From CAWGHZ01 sp963775315 (GTDB lineage: Bacteria > Pseudomonadota > Alphaproteobacteria > MPNO01 > DASWLB01): a stretch of 64,000 bases of DNA. The stretch is taken from positions 992,001 through 1,056,000 of the forward strand of contig CAVZIN010000007.1 of assembly GCA_963775315.1 (NCBI GenBank). The letters run 5' to 3'. The translations under genes and the position numbers were made by a program. The notes below the pieces were generated by a model. That model was not told where the DNA came from and did not search any database. It saw only the letters and a program-made list of their open reading frames with translations. Positions 35,688 through 45,160 of the stretch are shown here, one piece after another. Numbering within the stretch: position 1 is the stretch's first letter; each line of letters begins with the position of its first letter.

Positions 35688-35716
35688 CCTCATCCTTCGA
35701 CAGGGTGAGGATGAGG
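35688..35716. repeat. Extragenic palindrome, CCTCATCC family (copy 2)
   Basis: CCTCATCC (35688-35695) and GGATGAGG (35709-35716) with a 13-nt loop TTCGACAGGGTGA share both arm sequence and the TTCGACAGG core with copy 1 at 9678-9726. It supports the start of the cupin-like gene at 35664. It lies between divergent genes; a TATGAT-like -10 (35805-35810) follows in front of prpD. Confidence 0.75.
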
Positions 35717-35843
35717 TCAAAAAGCAATCCCCGTCCTGGGCTTGTCGTAGGGACGCGGCGAGCATCTCTAGATACAGGATTTCCAACGCAGCTTCGACTT
35801 GGTTTATGATGCGCACGCCCTACCGCCCCAGGCGAGAAAAATC

Positions 35844-37352
35844 ATGAAAATACATGAAGTTAAAGTTCATCCTTCATGCGAGGCCCTGAAGCGCGAAGAC
35901 CAGCTCGCCTGGAAGATCGCGCAGGTCGCCGCCGATCCCGCGCCGCTCGATCCCGCCGCGGTGGAAACCGCCATCGACCGGGTGATCGACAATGCGGGCG
36001 TGGCGCTCGCCGCGATCAACCGCCGTCCGGTCGCGGTCGCGCGTGCCCAGGCGATGGCGCACCCGCGCGAGGGCGGCGCCACCGTGTTCGGCGTCGCGCC
36101 CTACCGTCGGTTCGAGGCGGAGTGGGCGGCCTGGGCGAACGGCACGGCCGTGCGCGAGCTCGATTTCCACGACACGTTCCTCGCCGCCGACTACGCACAT
36201 CCCGGCGATAACATCCCGCCGCTGGTTGCAGTCGCCCAGCAGTTGGGCAAGCCGGGCACCGACCTGCTGCGCGGAATCATCGCCGCCTACGAGATTCAGA
36301 TCGACCTGGTGCGCGCCATCTCGCTGCACGAGCACAAGGTCGACCACATCGCCCATCTCGCGCCCGCGGCGGCGGCCGGCATTGGAGCCATGCTGGCGCT
36401 GCCGGTCCACACGATCTATCAGGCGGTACAGCAGGCGGTACACGTTTCCTTCACCACGCGCCAATCGCGCAAGGGCGAGATCTCGAGCTGGAAGGCCTAT
36501 GCGCCGGCCCATGCGGGCAAGCTCGCCATCGAGGCGGTCGACCGCGCGATGCGGGGCGAAGGCGCGCCGTCGCCGATCTACGAGGGCGAGGAGAGCGTGA
36601 TCGCGACCATGCTGTCCGGCCCGAAGGCCGTCTATCACGTTCCGCTGCCCGAGCCAGGCGAGCCCAAGCGCGCGATCCTCAATTCCTATACCAAGGCGCA
36701 CTCGGCCGAGTACCAGTGCCAGGCGCTGATCGATCTCGCCTTCCGCATGCGCGACCATGTGGCGAACCTTGCCGACGTCGAGAGCATCGTGATCCACACC
36801 AGCGCGCACACGCACAACGTGATCGGCACAGGCTCGAACGATCCGCAGAAGTTCGACCCGAATGCGACGCGCGAGACGCTCGATCACAGCGCCATGTACG
36901 TGTTCGCCGTGGCGCTCGAGGACGGCACCTGGCACCACGTCCGCTCCTACGCGCCGGAGCGCGCGCGCCGGCCCGAGACGGTGGCTCTATGGAAGAAGAT
37001 CTCGACCGTCGAGGATGCCGACTGGTCGCGCCGCTACCGCGATCCCGATCCAACGAAGCGGGCCTTCGGCGGGCGGGTCGAGATCCGGCTGAAGGGCGGA
37101 AGGATCGTGACCGACGAGATGGCGGTCGCCAACGCGCATCCTAACGGCGCGCACCCGTTCGCACGTGCCGACTACGTCCGCAAGTTCGAGACGCTGGCGG
37201 AAGGCGTCGCCAGCGCGGGCGAGCAGGCGCGGTTCCTGGCGCTTGCCCAGCGGCTCGGCTCGCTCACCCCGACAGAGGTGCACGCGCTCACCATCGCCGC
37301 CGACGCCACCTGGGTGGCGAGCGCCGGGCGCGACCAGAAAGGGATTTTCTGA
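35844..37352 (+). CDS. prpD: MmgE/PrpD family 2-methylcitrate dehydratase
   Basis: 502 residues from ATG 35844. Typical PrpD signatures: VIDNAGVALAAINRRP, ELDFHDTFLAADYAHPGDNI (active site), GIIAAYEIQIDLVRAI, a KAYAPAHAGKLAIEA helix and HTSAHTHNVIG near 365. It dehydrates 2-methylcitrate to cis-2-methylaconitate. Its stop overlaps the prpB start by one base (TGATG), so the two are co-translated, and prpC lies next. A weak -35/-10 with TATGAT at 35805 lies upstream. Confidence 0.9.
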   Translation: MKIHEVKVHPSCEALKREDQLAWKIAQVAADPAPLDPAAVETAIDRVIDNAGVALAAINRRPVAVARAQAMAHPREGGATVFGVAPYRRFEAEWAAWANGTAVRELDFHDTFLAADYAHPGDNIPPLVAVAQQLGKPGTDLLRGIIAAYEIQIDLVRAISLHEHKVDHIAHLAPAAAAGIGAMLALPVHTIYQAVQQAVHVSFTTRQSRKGEISSWKAYAPAHAGKLAIEAVDRAMRGEGAPSPIYEGEESVIATMLSGPKAVYHVPLPEPGEPKRAILNSYTKAHSAEYQCQALIDLAFRMRDHVANLADVESIVIHTSAHTHNVIGTGSNDPQKFDPNATRETLDHSAMYVFAVALEDGTWHHVRSYAPERARRPETVALWKKISTVEDADWSRRYRDPDPTKRAFGGRVEIRLKGGRIVTDEMAVANAHPNGAHPFARADYVRKFETLAEGVASAGEQARFLALAQRLGSLTPTEVHALTIAADATWVASAGRDQKGIF

Positions 37353-38245
37353 TGCTGTTCGCGAAGAAGACGCCGGCCGAGAAACGCGCCGATTTTCGCG
37401 CGGCGCTGGCGGAGGGCAAGCTCCTGCGCTTTCCCGGCGTGTTCTCGCCGCTGGTCGCCATGCTGATCGCCGATCAAGGATTCGACGGCGTCTACATCTC
37501 GGGCGCGGTGCTCGCGAACGAGCTTGGCCTGCCGGACATCGGCCTCACCACGCTCACCGAGGTGGCGGGCCGCGGCCGCCAGATCGCGCGGGTGACCGAG
37601 CTTCCCGCCATCATCGACGTCGATACCGGCTTCGGGGAGCCGATGAATGCCGCGCGCACGGTGCAGGAGCTGGAGGAGATGGGGCTGACAGGCTGCCATC
37701 TGGAAGACCAGGTGAATCCCAAGCGCTGCGGCCATCTCGCGAACAAGGTGATCGTTTCGCGCGCCGAGATGGCGCGCAAGGTCCGGGCCGCCGCCGACGC
37801 TAGGCGCGACGCCAACTTCATGCTCATCGCGCGGACCGACGCGCGCGAGCCCGAGGGGCTGGAGGCTGCCATCGACCGCGCCAAGGCATATGTCGATGCC
37901 GGGGCCGACATGATCTTTCCCGAGGCGCTCGCCGACGTCTCCGAGTTCGAGGCGTTCCGTAAGGCGATCGACGTGCCGCTGCTCGCCAACATGACCGAGT
38001 TCGGCAAGTCGCCGCTGCTCGGGGCCGGAAGGCTGCAATCGCTCGGCTACAACCTGGTGATCTACCCGGTGACGGCGCTCCGCCTTGCCATGAAGGCGAT
38101 CGAGGACGCCTATGCCCAGCTTCACCGCGACGGCACGCAATCGGCGCTGATCGACCGGATGATGACGCGCAAGCGTCTCTACGAGCTGCTGCGCTACGAG
38201 GAATACGCCGCATTCGACCAGGACGTATTTAACTTCAAGGTGTGA
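37352..38245 (+). CDS. prpB: Methylisocitrate lyase-type protein
   Basis: 297 residues. Isocitrate lyase/PEP mutase fold: FPGVFSPLVAMLIADQGFDG, DVDTGFGEP (metal-binding), the catalytic loop PKRCGH (Cys of PrpB), RTDAREPEGLEAA. It splits 2-methylisocitrate into pyruvate and succinate. It follows prpD in a one-base overlap. A GC hairpin lies just after its stop. Confidence 0.92.
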   Translation: MLFAKKTPAEKRADFRAALAEGKLLRFPGVFSPLVAMLIADQGFDGVYISGAVLANELGLPDIGLTTLTEVAGRGRQIARVTELPAIIDVDTGFGEPMNAARTVQELEEMGLTGCHLEDQVNPKRCGHLANKVIVSRAEMARKVRAAADARRDANFMLIARTDAREPEGLEAAIDRAKAYVDAGADMIFPEALADVSEFEAFRKAIDVPLLANMTEFGKSPLLGAGRLQSLGYNLVIYPVTALRLAMKAIEDAYAQLHRDGTQSALIDRMMTRKRLYELLRYEEYAAFDQDVFNFKV

Positions 38246-38250
38246 GGCGG

Positions 38251-38267
38251 GCCGGTCGGGGACCGGC
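38251..38267 (+). terminator. Hairpin after prpB
   Basis: GCCGGTC (38251-38257), GGG, GACCGGC (38261-38267) is a perfect seven-base stem. It is 5 bp past the prpB stop and 83 bp before prpC. There is no T tract, so it may dampen rather than end transcription. Confidence 0.5.
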
Positions 38268-38349
38268 TCCTACAAACGCGCGCTGGTCGAGGCTTAGGGC
38301 GGGTATGCGCCCCGCCCTTGGCGGCATAAAGGTGGAAGGGGGAAGTCGA

Positions 38350-39480
38350 ATGGCGAAGGAAGCGGAGATCCACAAGGGCCTTGCTGGGGTGGTGGTCGAC
38401 ACGACCGCCGTCTCCGAGGTCATCCAGGAGCTGTCCTCGCTCACCTACCGGGGCTACCCGGTGGACGAGCTGGCGCGCATCTGCTCGTTCGAGGAGGTGG
38501 CGTACCTCCTGTGGAACGGCGAGCTGCCGACGCGGAGCCAGCTCAACGCCTTCCGCAAGGCCGAGCGCGCCCAGCGCGAACTGTCGCCCCGGCTTCTCCG
38601 CGCCATCGCGGAGTTCCCGAAGTCGGCGCACCCGATGGACACCATCCGCACGGCGGTGAGCTTCCTCGGCACCGAGGAGGTTGCGTGGGGCGGCGAGGGC
38701 GAGGCGAAGGACCGCGCGCGGGCCATGAAGATGCTCGCCAAGATTCCGACCATGATCGCCACCGATTTCCGCCTGCGCAACGGCAAGCGTCGGGTGAAGC
38801 CGCGCACCGACCTTTCGATGGCCGAGAATTTCCTCAACATGTGCTTCGGCAAGGTGCCGCCGAAGGAGGTGGTGCGCGCCTTTGACGTATCGCTGATCCT
38901 CTATGCCGAGCACAGCTTCAATGCCTCGACCTTCACCGCCCGCGTCGTGTCGTCCACCCGCGCGGACATTTACAGCGCCGTCACCGCGGCCATCGGTGCG
39001 CTGAAGGGGCCGCTGCACGGCGGTGCCAACGAAGCGGTGATGCACATGCTGAAGGAGATCGGCTCGCCGGACAAAGCCGAAGCGTGGCTGCGCAAGCGGC
39101 TCGAGGCGAAGCAGCTCGTCATGGGGTTCGGCCACCGCGTCTATCGTAAGGGGGATTCGCGCGTCCCCACCATGAAGCAGGCGCTCGCCGACATGTCGGC
39201 CTATGCGAAAGACGACACCTGGCTCCGCATCTCGGAAAAGCTCGAGGGCATCATGGTGGGCGAGAAGAACATCTACCCCAACCTCGACTTCCCGGCCGGG
39301 CCCGCCTACTACCTGATGGGGTTCCCCATCGACCTCTACACGCCGATCTTCGTCATGAGCCGCATCACCGGTTGGTGCGCGCACGTGTTCGAGCAGTCGG
39401 CCGACAACCGGCTGATCCGCCCGCTCTCGGCCTATACCGGCAAGGGCAAGCGCAAGGTGAAGCCGATCTCGCAGCGCTAG
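38350..39480 (+). CDS. prpC: 2-methylcitrate synthase / citrate synthase
   Basis: 376 residues from ATG 38350 (MAKEAEIHKG). Type I citrate synthase fold with LTYRGYPVDELA, the active-site His in GPLHGGANEAV (about residue 222) and MGFGHRVYRKGD (about residue 264), and the catalytic Asp in NLDFPAGPAYYLMGF. It condenses propionyl-CoA (or acetyl-CoA) with oxaloacetate. It closes the methylcitrate set with prpD and prpB, and is convergent with the DMT transporter 5 bp away. The 104-bp upstream gap carries a hairpin. Confidence 0.93.
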   Translation: MAKEAEIHKGLAGVVVDTTAVSEVIQELSSLTYRGYPVDELARICSFEEVAYLLWNGELPTRSQLNAFRKAERAQRELSPRLLRAIAEFPKSAHPMDTIRTAVSFLGTEEVAWGGEGEAKDRARAMKMLAKIPTMIATDFRLRNGKRRVKPRTDLSMAENFLNMCFGKVPPKEVVRAFDVSLILYAEHSFNASTFTARVVSSTRADIYSAVTAAIGALKGPLHGGANEAVMHMLKEIGSPDKAEAWLRKRLEAKQLVMGFGHRVYRKGDSRVPTMKQALADMSAYAKDDTWLRISEKLEGIMVGEKNIYPNLDFPAGPAYYLMGFPIDLYTPIFVMSRITGWCAHVFEQSADNRLIRPLSAYTGKGKRKVKPISQR

Positions 39481-39484
39481 GCAG

Positions 39485-40402
39485 CTACGCCGTCTTGACC
39501 GCCGACTTCGCCTGGCGTCGCACCACGGCGTCGCGATAGACGATGTAGGCCGAGGAGCAGATGATGACGACGGTGCCCGTCGCGGCCATGGCGTTCGGGA
39601 CCTCGCCCCACAGGATGAAGCCGATCACCGCCGCCATCGGCACGCGGGTGAAGTCCATCGGCTGGATCACCGTCATGTCGCCCGCCTTGTAGGCGTTGGT
39701 GAGCCAGGTCTGGCCGATCACGCCGGTGACGCCGGAGACCGCGAGCCAGGCGAACTGTTCGAGCGTCGGCGTCTTCCAGGTCCAGATCGCCGGCCCCAGC
39801 ATCAGGAGCGTGCCGAAGAAAAAGAAGTAGAACACGATGCGCTGCGGCGGCTCGGTCACGGTCAGCCGCTTCACGTTGAACAACGCGAGCGAAGACAGCA
39901 CGGCCGAGGCGAGGGCGAGCAGCGCGGCCGATGACACGCCGCCCTCAGGCTGGACCACCAGCACAACGCCGACGAAGCCCGCGACGGTCGCGAGCGTCCG
40001 GCGCAGCCGCACCTTTTCGCCCATGAAGGCGGCGGCGATCAGGATGGTCCACAGCGGGTAGGAGAAGGTCAGCACCATCGCGTCGGACAGGATCAGGTCG
40101 CGCAGCGCGAAGGTGAGGCAGGCGAACGCGCCGATGCCGCAAGCCGCGCGGATGAAATGGCCGATCGGCCGGCTGGTGCGGACCGCCGCCACCCCGCCGC
40201 GCGCTGCCCACGGCGCCAGGCAGAAAAACGCGATCACCGTACGGAACAGCGCGACGACGAAGGCAGGCTCGCCCGCCACCACGTGCTTGATGGCGGCGAA
40301 CATGACGGTCAGCATGAAGCTCGCCGCCAGGATCCACAGCACGCCGCGAACGTTGCCCGGCAGGGCCTCGCCCCGGGCGCGAAGACGGGAGAAGGCGGTC
40401 AC
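39485..40402 (-). CDS. DMT superfamily EamA transporter
   Basis: 305 residues with ten predicted membrane helices in two EamA repeats (about 20-155 and 165-295), e.g. GIGAFACLTFALRDLILSDA and FILWGEVPNAMAATGTVVII. Such proteins export amino acids or metabolites. It overlaps the alanine dehydrogenase gene by 4 bp (ATGA) on the same strand, which suggests it exports or imports a related compound. Confidence 0.88.
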   Translation of the reverse strand: MTAFSRLRARGEALPGNVRGVLWILAASFMLTVMFAAIKHVVAGEPAFVVALFRTVIAFFCLAPWAARGGVAAVRTSRPIGHFIRAACGIGAFACLTFALRDLILSDAMVLTFSYPLWTILIAAAFMGEKVRLRRTLATVAGFVGVVLVVQPEGGVSSAALLALASAVLSSLALFNVKRLTVTEPPQRIVFYFFFFGTLLMLGPAIWTWKTPTLEQFAWLAVSGVTGVIGQTWLTNAYKAGDMTVIQPMDFTRVPMAAVIGFILWGEVPNAMAATGTVVIICSSAYIVYRDAVVRRQAKSAVKTA

Positions 40403-41517
40403 CGCGCGAGCGCGTCCTCGGCGGGGATGTATTCCAGCCCCTGAGCCTCGGCGACGGCACGATAGGTGATGCGGCCGCGATGGACATTGAGCCCTGCCCG
40501 CAGATGCGGATCGTCAAGGAGCGCCTGGCGGTAGCCCCTGTCGGCGAGGCGGAGCACGAAGGGCAGGGTGGCGTTGTTGAGCGCGAAGGTCGAGGTCCGC
40601 GCCACCGCGCCGGGCATGTTGGCGACGCAGTAGTGGACCACGCCTTCCTCGACGTAGGTGGGATCGGCGTGGGTGGTGGGCCGGCTGGTCTCGCAACAGC
40701 CGCCCTGGTCGATGGCGACGTCGACGATCACCGAGCCGCGCTTCATGTCGCGCACCATCTGGCGGGTCACCAGCTTCGGCGCCGCGGCGCCCGGCAGAAG
40801 CACCGCGCCGATCACGAGGTCGGCGGTCGCGACCTCCTCCTCGATGGCGTGGGCGGTGGAGTAGACGGTCGCGATGCGGTTGCCGAACTGCCAGTCGAGC
40901 GTCGCGAGCCGCGCGAGCGACCGGTCGAGCACCGTGACCTGCGCGCCCATCCCGGTCGCGATCAGAGCGGCGTTGGAGCCGACGACCCCGCCGCCGATGA
41001 CGACGATCTTGGCCGGCCCGACGCCCGGGACACCGCCAAGCAGGAGGCCGCGCCCGCCGCGCTCGATCTCCAGGCAGTTGGCGCCGGCTTGCACCGCCAT
41101 GCGCCCGGCGACCTCGCTCATCGGGGCGAGCAGCGGCAGGCCGCCGGCCGCGTCGGTCACGGTCTCGTAGGCGATGGCGATGGCGCCGGACTTCACGAGT
41201 CCGGTGGTCTGGGCGGGGTCGGGGGCGAGATGCAGGTAGGTGAACAGAACCTGCCCCTCGCGCAACAGGGCGATCTCCGCCGGCTGGGGTTCCTTCACCT
41301 TGACGATCATGTCGGCGCCGGCGAACACCTCGCCCGCGTCCTTGGCGATGGTCGCCCCCGCGGCGGCATAATGCGCGTCGTCGATGCCAATCGTGTGGCC
41401 GGCGTCGGCCTGAACCATCACCGAATGGCCGTGCGCCACCAGTTCGCGCACGCCAGGCGGCGTCATGCCGACGCGATACTCGTGGGTCTTGATCTCCTTC
41501 GGCACGCCGACGCGCAT
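40399..41517 (-). CDS. ald: Alanine dehydrogenase
   Basis: 372 residues, usual length. N-terminal MRVGVPKEIKTHEYRVGMTP, catalytic Lys-region KVKEPQ, His-region FTYLHLAPD, and NAD loop VVIGGGVVGSNAALIATGMG. It interconverts L-alanine and pyruvate with NAD+. Ends in a four-base overlap with the DMT transporter, so the two are one operon. The start ATG 41517 has GGAAAG-type sequence upstream on the minus strand. Confidence 0.94.
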   Translation of the reverse strand: MRVGVPKEIKTHEYRVGMTPPGVRELVAHGHSVMVQADAGHTIGIDDAHYAAAGATIAKDAGEVFAGADMIVKVKEPQPAEIALLREGQVLFTYLHLAPDPAQTTGLVKSGAIAIAYETVTDAAGGLPLLAPMSEVAGRMAVQAGANCLEIERGGRGLLLGGVPGVGPAKIVVIGGGVVGSNAALIATGMGAQVTVLDRSLARLATLDWQFGNRIATVYSTAHAIEEEVATADLVIGAVLLPGAAAPKLVTRQMVRDMKRGSVIVDVAIDQGGCCETSRPTTHADPTYVEEGVVHYCVANMPGAVARTSTFALNNATLPFVLRLADRGYRQALLDDPHLRAGLNVHRGRITYRAVAEAQGLEYIPAEDALAR

Positions 41518-41658
41518 GGAGGTTCCTTTCGGCCGCGGTTATAACAGAATCCGGCCGCGAAGGGCCGCTTCCCTGACGAACGTCCCGGCCGCACCCGCGT
41601 TCGCCTTCCGAATCGCCGCGGCCTCGAAATCGGGGGCCGGGACGGATAGACTCGCGTC

Positions 41659-42606
41659 ATGGAGCGGGCGAAGGGCGATCCGGTGTCGGACGGCCACCAT
41701 CACGGGCATGGCCGCGAGCACGACCACGCGAAGGCGACGGAGAAGAACGAGCGCCGCATCCTCTGGGTCCTCGGGCTTACCGTCGTGTTCATGGTGGTCG
41801 AGGCTGGCGGCGGCATTGTCGCGGGCTCTCTCGCCCTGCTCGCCGACGCCGGCCACATGCTCACCGACGCGGCTTCGCTGGCTCTCGCCTGGTTCGCCTT
41901 CCGCGTCGGCCGCCGGCCGGCCGATCCGCAGCGCTCGTTCGGCTACCACAGGGCCCAGGTGCTCGCCGCCTTCGTCAACGGGACCGTCCTGATCGCGGTG
42001 GTGATCGGGATCGCGATCGAGGCGACCCGGCGGCTGATGAACCCGGTCGAGGTCGACGGCACCATGATGTCCGCCATCGGGGCGCTCGGTCTTGCCGTCA
42101 ACATCCTCTGCTTCGCCCTGTTGCGGGGCGAGGAGAACCTCAACGTCAAGAGCGCCGCCCTGCACGTGCTGGGCGACCTGCTGGGCTCGGTCGCGGCCGT
42201 TGTGGCCGGTCTCGTGATCGTCGAGACCGGGTGGACGCCGATTGACCCGATCCTGTCGATCGCGGTCGGGGCCCTGGTGCTGCGAAGCGCCTGGGCGATC
42301 ATCCGCCGCTCGGGTCACATCCTGCTCGAGGGGACGCCCGACTGGCTCGATGTCGACGCGCTCCGGGCCGAGCTCGCTGCCGCGGTGCCGGGCGTTGTGG
42401 ACATCCACCATGTCCATGTGTGGTCGCTCACTACCGAGCGGCCGCTGATCACCCTGCACGCGACCGTTTCCCCCGGCGCCGACCGGGACGCGGTACTCGG
42501 CGGGGTGCACGACCACCTGATGAAGCATTATGGGATCGGCCACACCACCATCCAGGTGGAGCAGGGCGCCTGCCTCGACGAGGCGGCGCACGCAGTGTCG
42601 CACTGA
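41659..42606 (+). CDS. Cation diffusion facilitator (CzcD/DmeF-like)
   Basis: 315 residues with a His-rich start (HHHGHGREHDHAK), six transmembrane helices in about 30-210, metal site DAGHMLTDA (HxxxD) in helix 2, and a second HxxxD in LHVLGDLL of helix 5. The cytoplasmic C-terminal domain (about 215-310) has DIHHVHVWSL. It pumps Zn, Co, Cd or Ni out of the cell. The next gene, MgtC, starts 7 bp downstream and may be co-transcribed. Confidence 0.92.
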   Translation: MERAKGDPVSDGHHHGHGREHDHAKATEKNERRILWVLGLTVVFMVVEAGGGIVAGSLALLADAGHMLTDAASLALAWFAFRVGRRPADPQRSFGYHRAQVLAAFVNGTVLIAVVIGIAIEATRRLMNPVEVDGTMMSAIGALGLAVNILCFALLRGEENLNVKSAALHVLGDLLGSVAAVVAGLVIVETGWTPIDPILSIAVGALVLRSAWAIIRRSGHILLEGTPDWLDVDALRAELAAAVPGVVDIHHVHVWSLTTERPLITLHATVSPGADRDAVLGGVHDHLMKHYGIGHTTIQVEQGACLDEAAHAVSH

Positions 42607-42613
42607 GAATCGC

Positions 42614-43306
42614 ATGACCGGCAACGAGCTCGATATCGTGCTGCGGCTTGTGGCTGCCGTCGTGGCCGGCGCGCTGATCGGCATCGAGCGCACGCTGCGC
42701 GGCCGCCCGGCCGGGTTCCGCACCCACGCGCTGGTGTGCCTCTCGTCAGCGATGCTGATGGTGATTGCGGTGGAAGGGCAGGCGTGGCTTCCGAAGGCCT
42801 CGGGCGATCTCTATCACCTCGATCCGACGCGCATCGCCCAGGGGTTGATGACGGGCATCGGCTTCCTCGGCGCGGGCGTGATCTTCAAGGACGGGCCGTC
42901 GGTGCGCGGGCTGACCACCGCCGCATCGATCTGGGCCACTGCCGCGCTCGGCATCATGTTCGGCGTCGGGATCTATTATCAGGCGGCGCTCGCGACGGGC
43001 TTGATCCTGATCGTGCTGACGGTCTTCCTCCGCATCGAGGGGCTGCTGGGACGCGAGTATTATACGCACCACAAGCTGCGCTTCGAGCGCGGGACGGAGA
43101 TGACGCAGGACGCGGTGCACGAGATGATCGCGGGCTACGGCTTCGGAATCGCCGAGTTCGGCGTCTACCTGCGCGACGGCGGCGCGATCGTGGAGTATCG
43201 AATGGTGATCCATGGGCGCGACCCGCACGCGCTCGACCGGCTGGCGCAACATCTGCTGACCCGGCCGGAGATCACCGAGTTCCAGCTGACGCCAACGTCG
43301 GAATGA
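42614..43306 (+). CDS. MgtC/SapB family membrane protein
   Basis: 230 residues from ATG 42614. N-terminal MgtC helices: VVAGALIGIERTLRGRPAGF, then LMTGIGFLGAGVIFKDG and AASIWATAALGIMFGVG, the conserved core. The C-terminal soluble ACT-like domain (about 150-230) ends the protein. MgtC inhibits F-type ATP synthase or affects magnesium homeostasis. Operon with the CDF gene. Confidence 0.88.
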   Translation: MTGNELDIVLRLVAAVVAGALIGIERTLRGRPAGFRTHALVCLSSAMLMVIAVEGQAWLPKASGDLYHLDPTRIAQGLMTGIGFLGAGVIFKDGPSVRGLTTAASIWATAALGIMFGVGIYYQAALATGLILIVLTVFLRIEGLLGREYYTHHKLRFERGTEMTQDAVHEMIAGYGFGIAEFGVYLRDGGAIVEYRMVIHGRDPHALDRLAQHLLTRPEITEFQLTPTSE

Positions 43307-43325
43307 TTCCGCAAAGGAGGGAAGG

Positions 43326-43718
43326 ATGGCCAAGAGCAAGCTCTACGAGGATGGTCTGAAAGTACGGCGCGAGGTGCTGGGCACCGACTATGTCGACCCG
43401 CAGATCAAGCGCGCCGAAACCGATCCCCTGGCGGCCATGCTGCAGGACTTCGTGACGGAGTTCTGCTGGGGCGCGGCATGGACGCGACCGGGTCTGCCGC
43501 GGAAGACGCGGAGCCTCCTCAACCTCGCCATGCTGACGGCGCTCGACAAGCCGGAGGAGCTCAAGACCCACGTGCGCGGCGCGCTTACCAACGGCTGCAC
43601 GCGCGAGGAGATTGCTGAGACTCTGCTGCACGCGATGGTCTATTGCGGCGCGCCCGCCGGGGTGAACGCGTTCCGCCACATGCGCGAGGTGTTCGACAAG
43701 ATCGACGGCAAGGGCTGA
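43326..43718 (+). CDS. Carboxymuconolactone decarboxylase-like protein
   Basis: 130 residues, preceded by AAAGGAGGG. Family hallmarks: RREVLGTDYVDPQIKRA, FCWGAAWTRPGLPRKTRSL and HVRGALTNGCTREEIAETLL, the PcaC motif. It probably decarboxylates 4-carboxymuconolactone, or acts as a similar enzyme in ring degradation. It ends nine bases before the IS5 copy 1. Confidence 0.9.
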   Translation: MAKSKLYEDGLKVRREVLGTDYVDPQIKRAETDPLAAMLQDFVTEFCWGAAWTRPGLPRKTRSLLNLAMLTALDKPEELKTHVRGALTNGCTREEIAETLLHAMVYCGAPAGVNAFRHMREVFDKIDGKG

Positions 43719-43727
43719 GGGCGGCTA

Positions 43728-44568
43728 GGTCATGTACCCATAAAGGGGATTCCCTTTATGGGCGGGGTGTGATTCAAGCTTCCAAACGGTGGGAGCTTGA
43801 AGATGGCGCGCTTCGATTTGACCGATGCGGAATGGACGATCATCCAGCCGCTGCTGCCGAACAAGCCGCGCGGCGTGCCGCGGGTGGACGACCGGCGTGT
43901 GGTGAACGGGATCTTCCACATCCTGCGCACAGGCGCGCCGTGGCGTGACCTGCCGGAACGGTACGGCCCGTACACCACGGTCTACAATCTCGCTTCAACC
44001 GCTGGGCCAAAGCAGGGGTGTGGCTCAAGGTGTTCGAGGCTTTGAAGGCCGGCTCGCCCACGTCGCTTCATCTGATCAACTCCTCGATCGTGCGCGCCCA
44101 CCAGCACGCGGCCGGCGGTAAAAAGGGGGCGCGGATCACGCCATCGGCCGTTCTCGTGGAGGACTGACCACCAAAATCCACGTCGTGGTGGATCGTCACG
44201 GCCTGCCTGTGCGCCTGCTGCTCACCCCCGGCCAGGCCTCGGACAAGACCACCTTCCCGGCCCTGGTCGAGGGACTGGCGCTCGCTCGTCACGTCGTTGC
44301 CGACCGCGGCTACTTCGCGGCCACCATTATCGCGCTCATCGAAGCCGCTGGCGCCTTCGCCCACATCCCGTCGCAGAGCAACGTCCGGGTCCGCCGTGTC
44401 GTTGACCGCCAGATTTACCGCCAGCGCAACCTCGTCGAACGCTTCTTCAACCGGCTCAAGCACTTCCGGCGCATCGCCACGCGTTATGACAAGCTCGCGC
44501 GAAACTTCCTCGCCGCCGTCGCCCTCGCTTCCATACGGCTCCGCATCAACCATTATGAGTCCACGACC
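43728..44568 (+). mobile_element. IS5-family element (IS427 group), copy 1, decayed
   Basis: 841 bp, flanked by TA on each side (43726-43727 and 44569-44570). Ends are imperfect inverted repeats: left GGTCATGTACCCATAAAGG against right (read inward) GGTCGTGGACTCATAATGG. It is nearly identical to copy 2 at 47107-47945, with a 2-bp insertion (near 43989) that breaks orfA. It landed in GGCGGC-TA-GCCGCC, a perfect palindrome that contains the TAG stop codon of the minus-strand gene 44568-45044; the first element base restores that TAG. Confidence 0.9.
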
Positions 44569-44571
44569 TAG
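43803..44571 (+). pseudogene. IS5 transposase copy 1 (frameshifted)
   Basis: ORF A starts at ATG 43803 (MARFDLTDAEW) but a 2-bp insertion near 43989 shifts the frame, giving a short product that ends at 44045. ORF B (to 44571) keeps DDE residues: Asp in VVVDRHG, Asp in VADRGYFA and the Y-2-R-3-E-6-K signature in YRQRNLVERFFNRLK. Its stop TAG is made of the target TA and the next host base. The transposase of copy 2 is intact and could act in trans. Confidence 0.85.
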
Positions 44572-45044
44572 CCGCCTTCCTGCGGGCGCGGCAGGTCGAA
44601 ATAGCCTGATCCATAGGACCGCGTCCCGTAATTGGAGGAGGTGCCCGGCGATGAGCCGAGCGGCGTCGGCGCGTCCGGCTGGGGCTCCGCGGCGTGAGGG
44701 ACTAGCGGGGTCGTCTGAGGTGCCGATCGGTTGCCGAGCGACCGCCGCGGGTCGGCGTCGAAGGTTGGCCGCAATTGTGGCGGGATGTAGCGCCGCATGC
44801 AGCCGCGGAGCGGGCCGGACAGGCACAAGTTCGCGTAATGGCCGGGGATCACTCCTGGCTGTGCCTCCTGCGCGGCCGCCGCCGGGATCGGCGCGATCCG
44901 GCGAAGCGCCTCACCGAGCCCCGTCCCGTGGCTCGCCACCACGAAGGCCGCAGCCGCGCCGATCAGCCCCAGGACGAACGCGACCGCCAGCAATACGCGG
45001 CGTTGGTCGCGCTCGCCGTCATGGCGGGATCGGGCCTCTTTCAT
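44568..45044 (-). CDS. Hypothetical single-pass membrane protein
   Basis: 158 residues. A basic N-terminus is followed by one helix (VLLAVAFVLGLIGAAAAFVV, about 17-36) and a Pro-rich, Ser-rich exterior part with two cysteines (NLCLSGPLRGCMRR). No known family. Its stop codon is TAG, formed at the right end of IS5 copy 1 from the TA target and the terminal G (minus-strand reading), so the gene appears untouched by the insertion. Confidence 0.55.
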   Translation of the reverse strand: MKEARSRHDGERDQRRVLLAVAFVLGLIGAAAAFVVASHGTGLGEALRRIAPIPAAAAQEAQPGVIPGHYANLCLSGPLRGCMRRYIPPQLRPTFDADPRRSLGNRSAPQTTPLVPHAAEPQPDAPTPLGSSPGTSSNYGTRSYGSGYFDLPRPQEGG

Positions 45045-45160
45045 GAAAGAGAATCTGGGACGTACCGCGCCGCCGTTCTGTGATCGTTCCGAGGCTCCGG
45101 AAAGCGGCGCCGCTCGGTTCGGCTATCGCCGGCGACCGCGAACCGCGCTAGACTGGAGAC

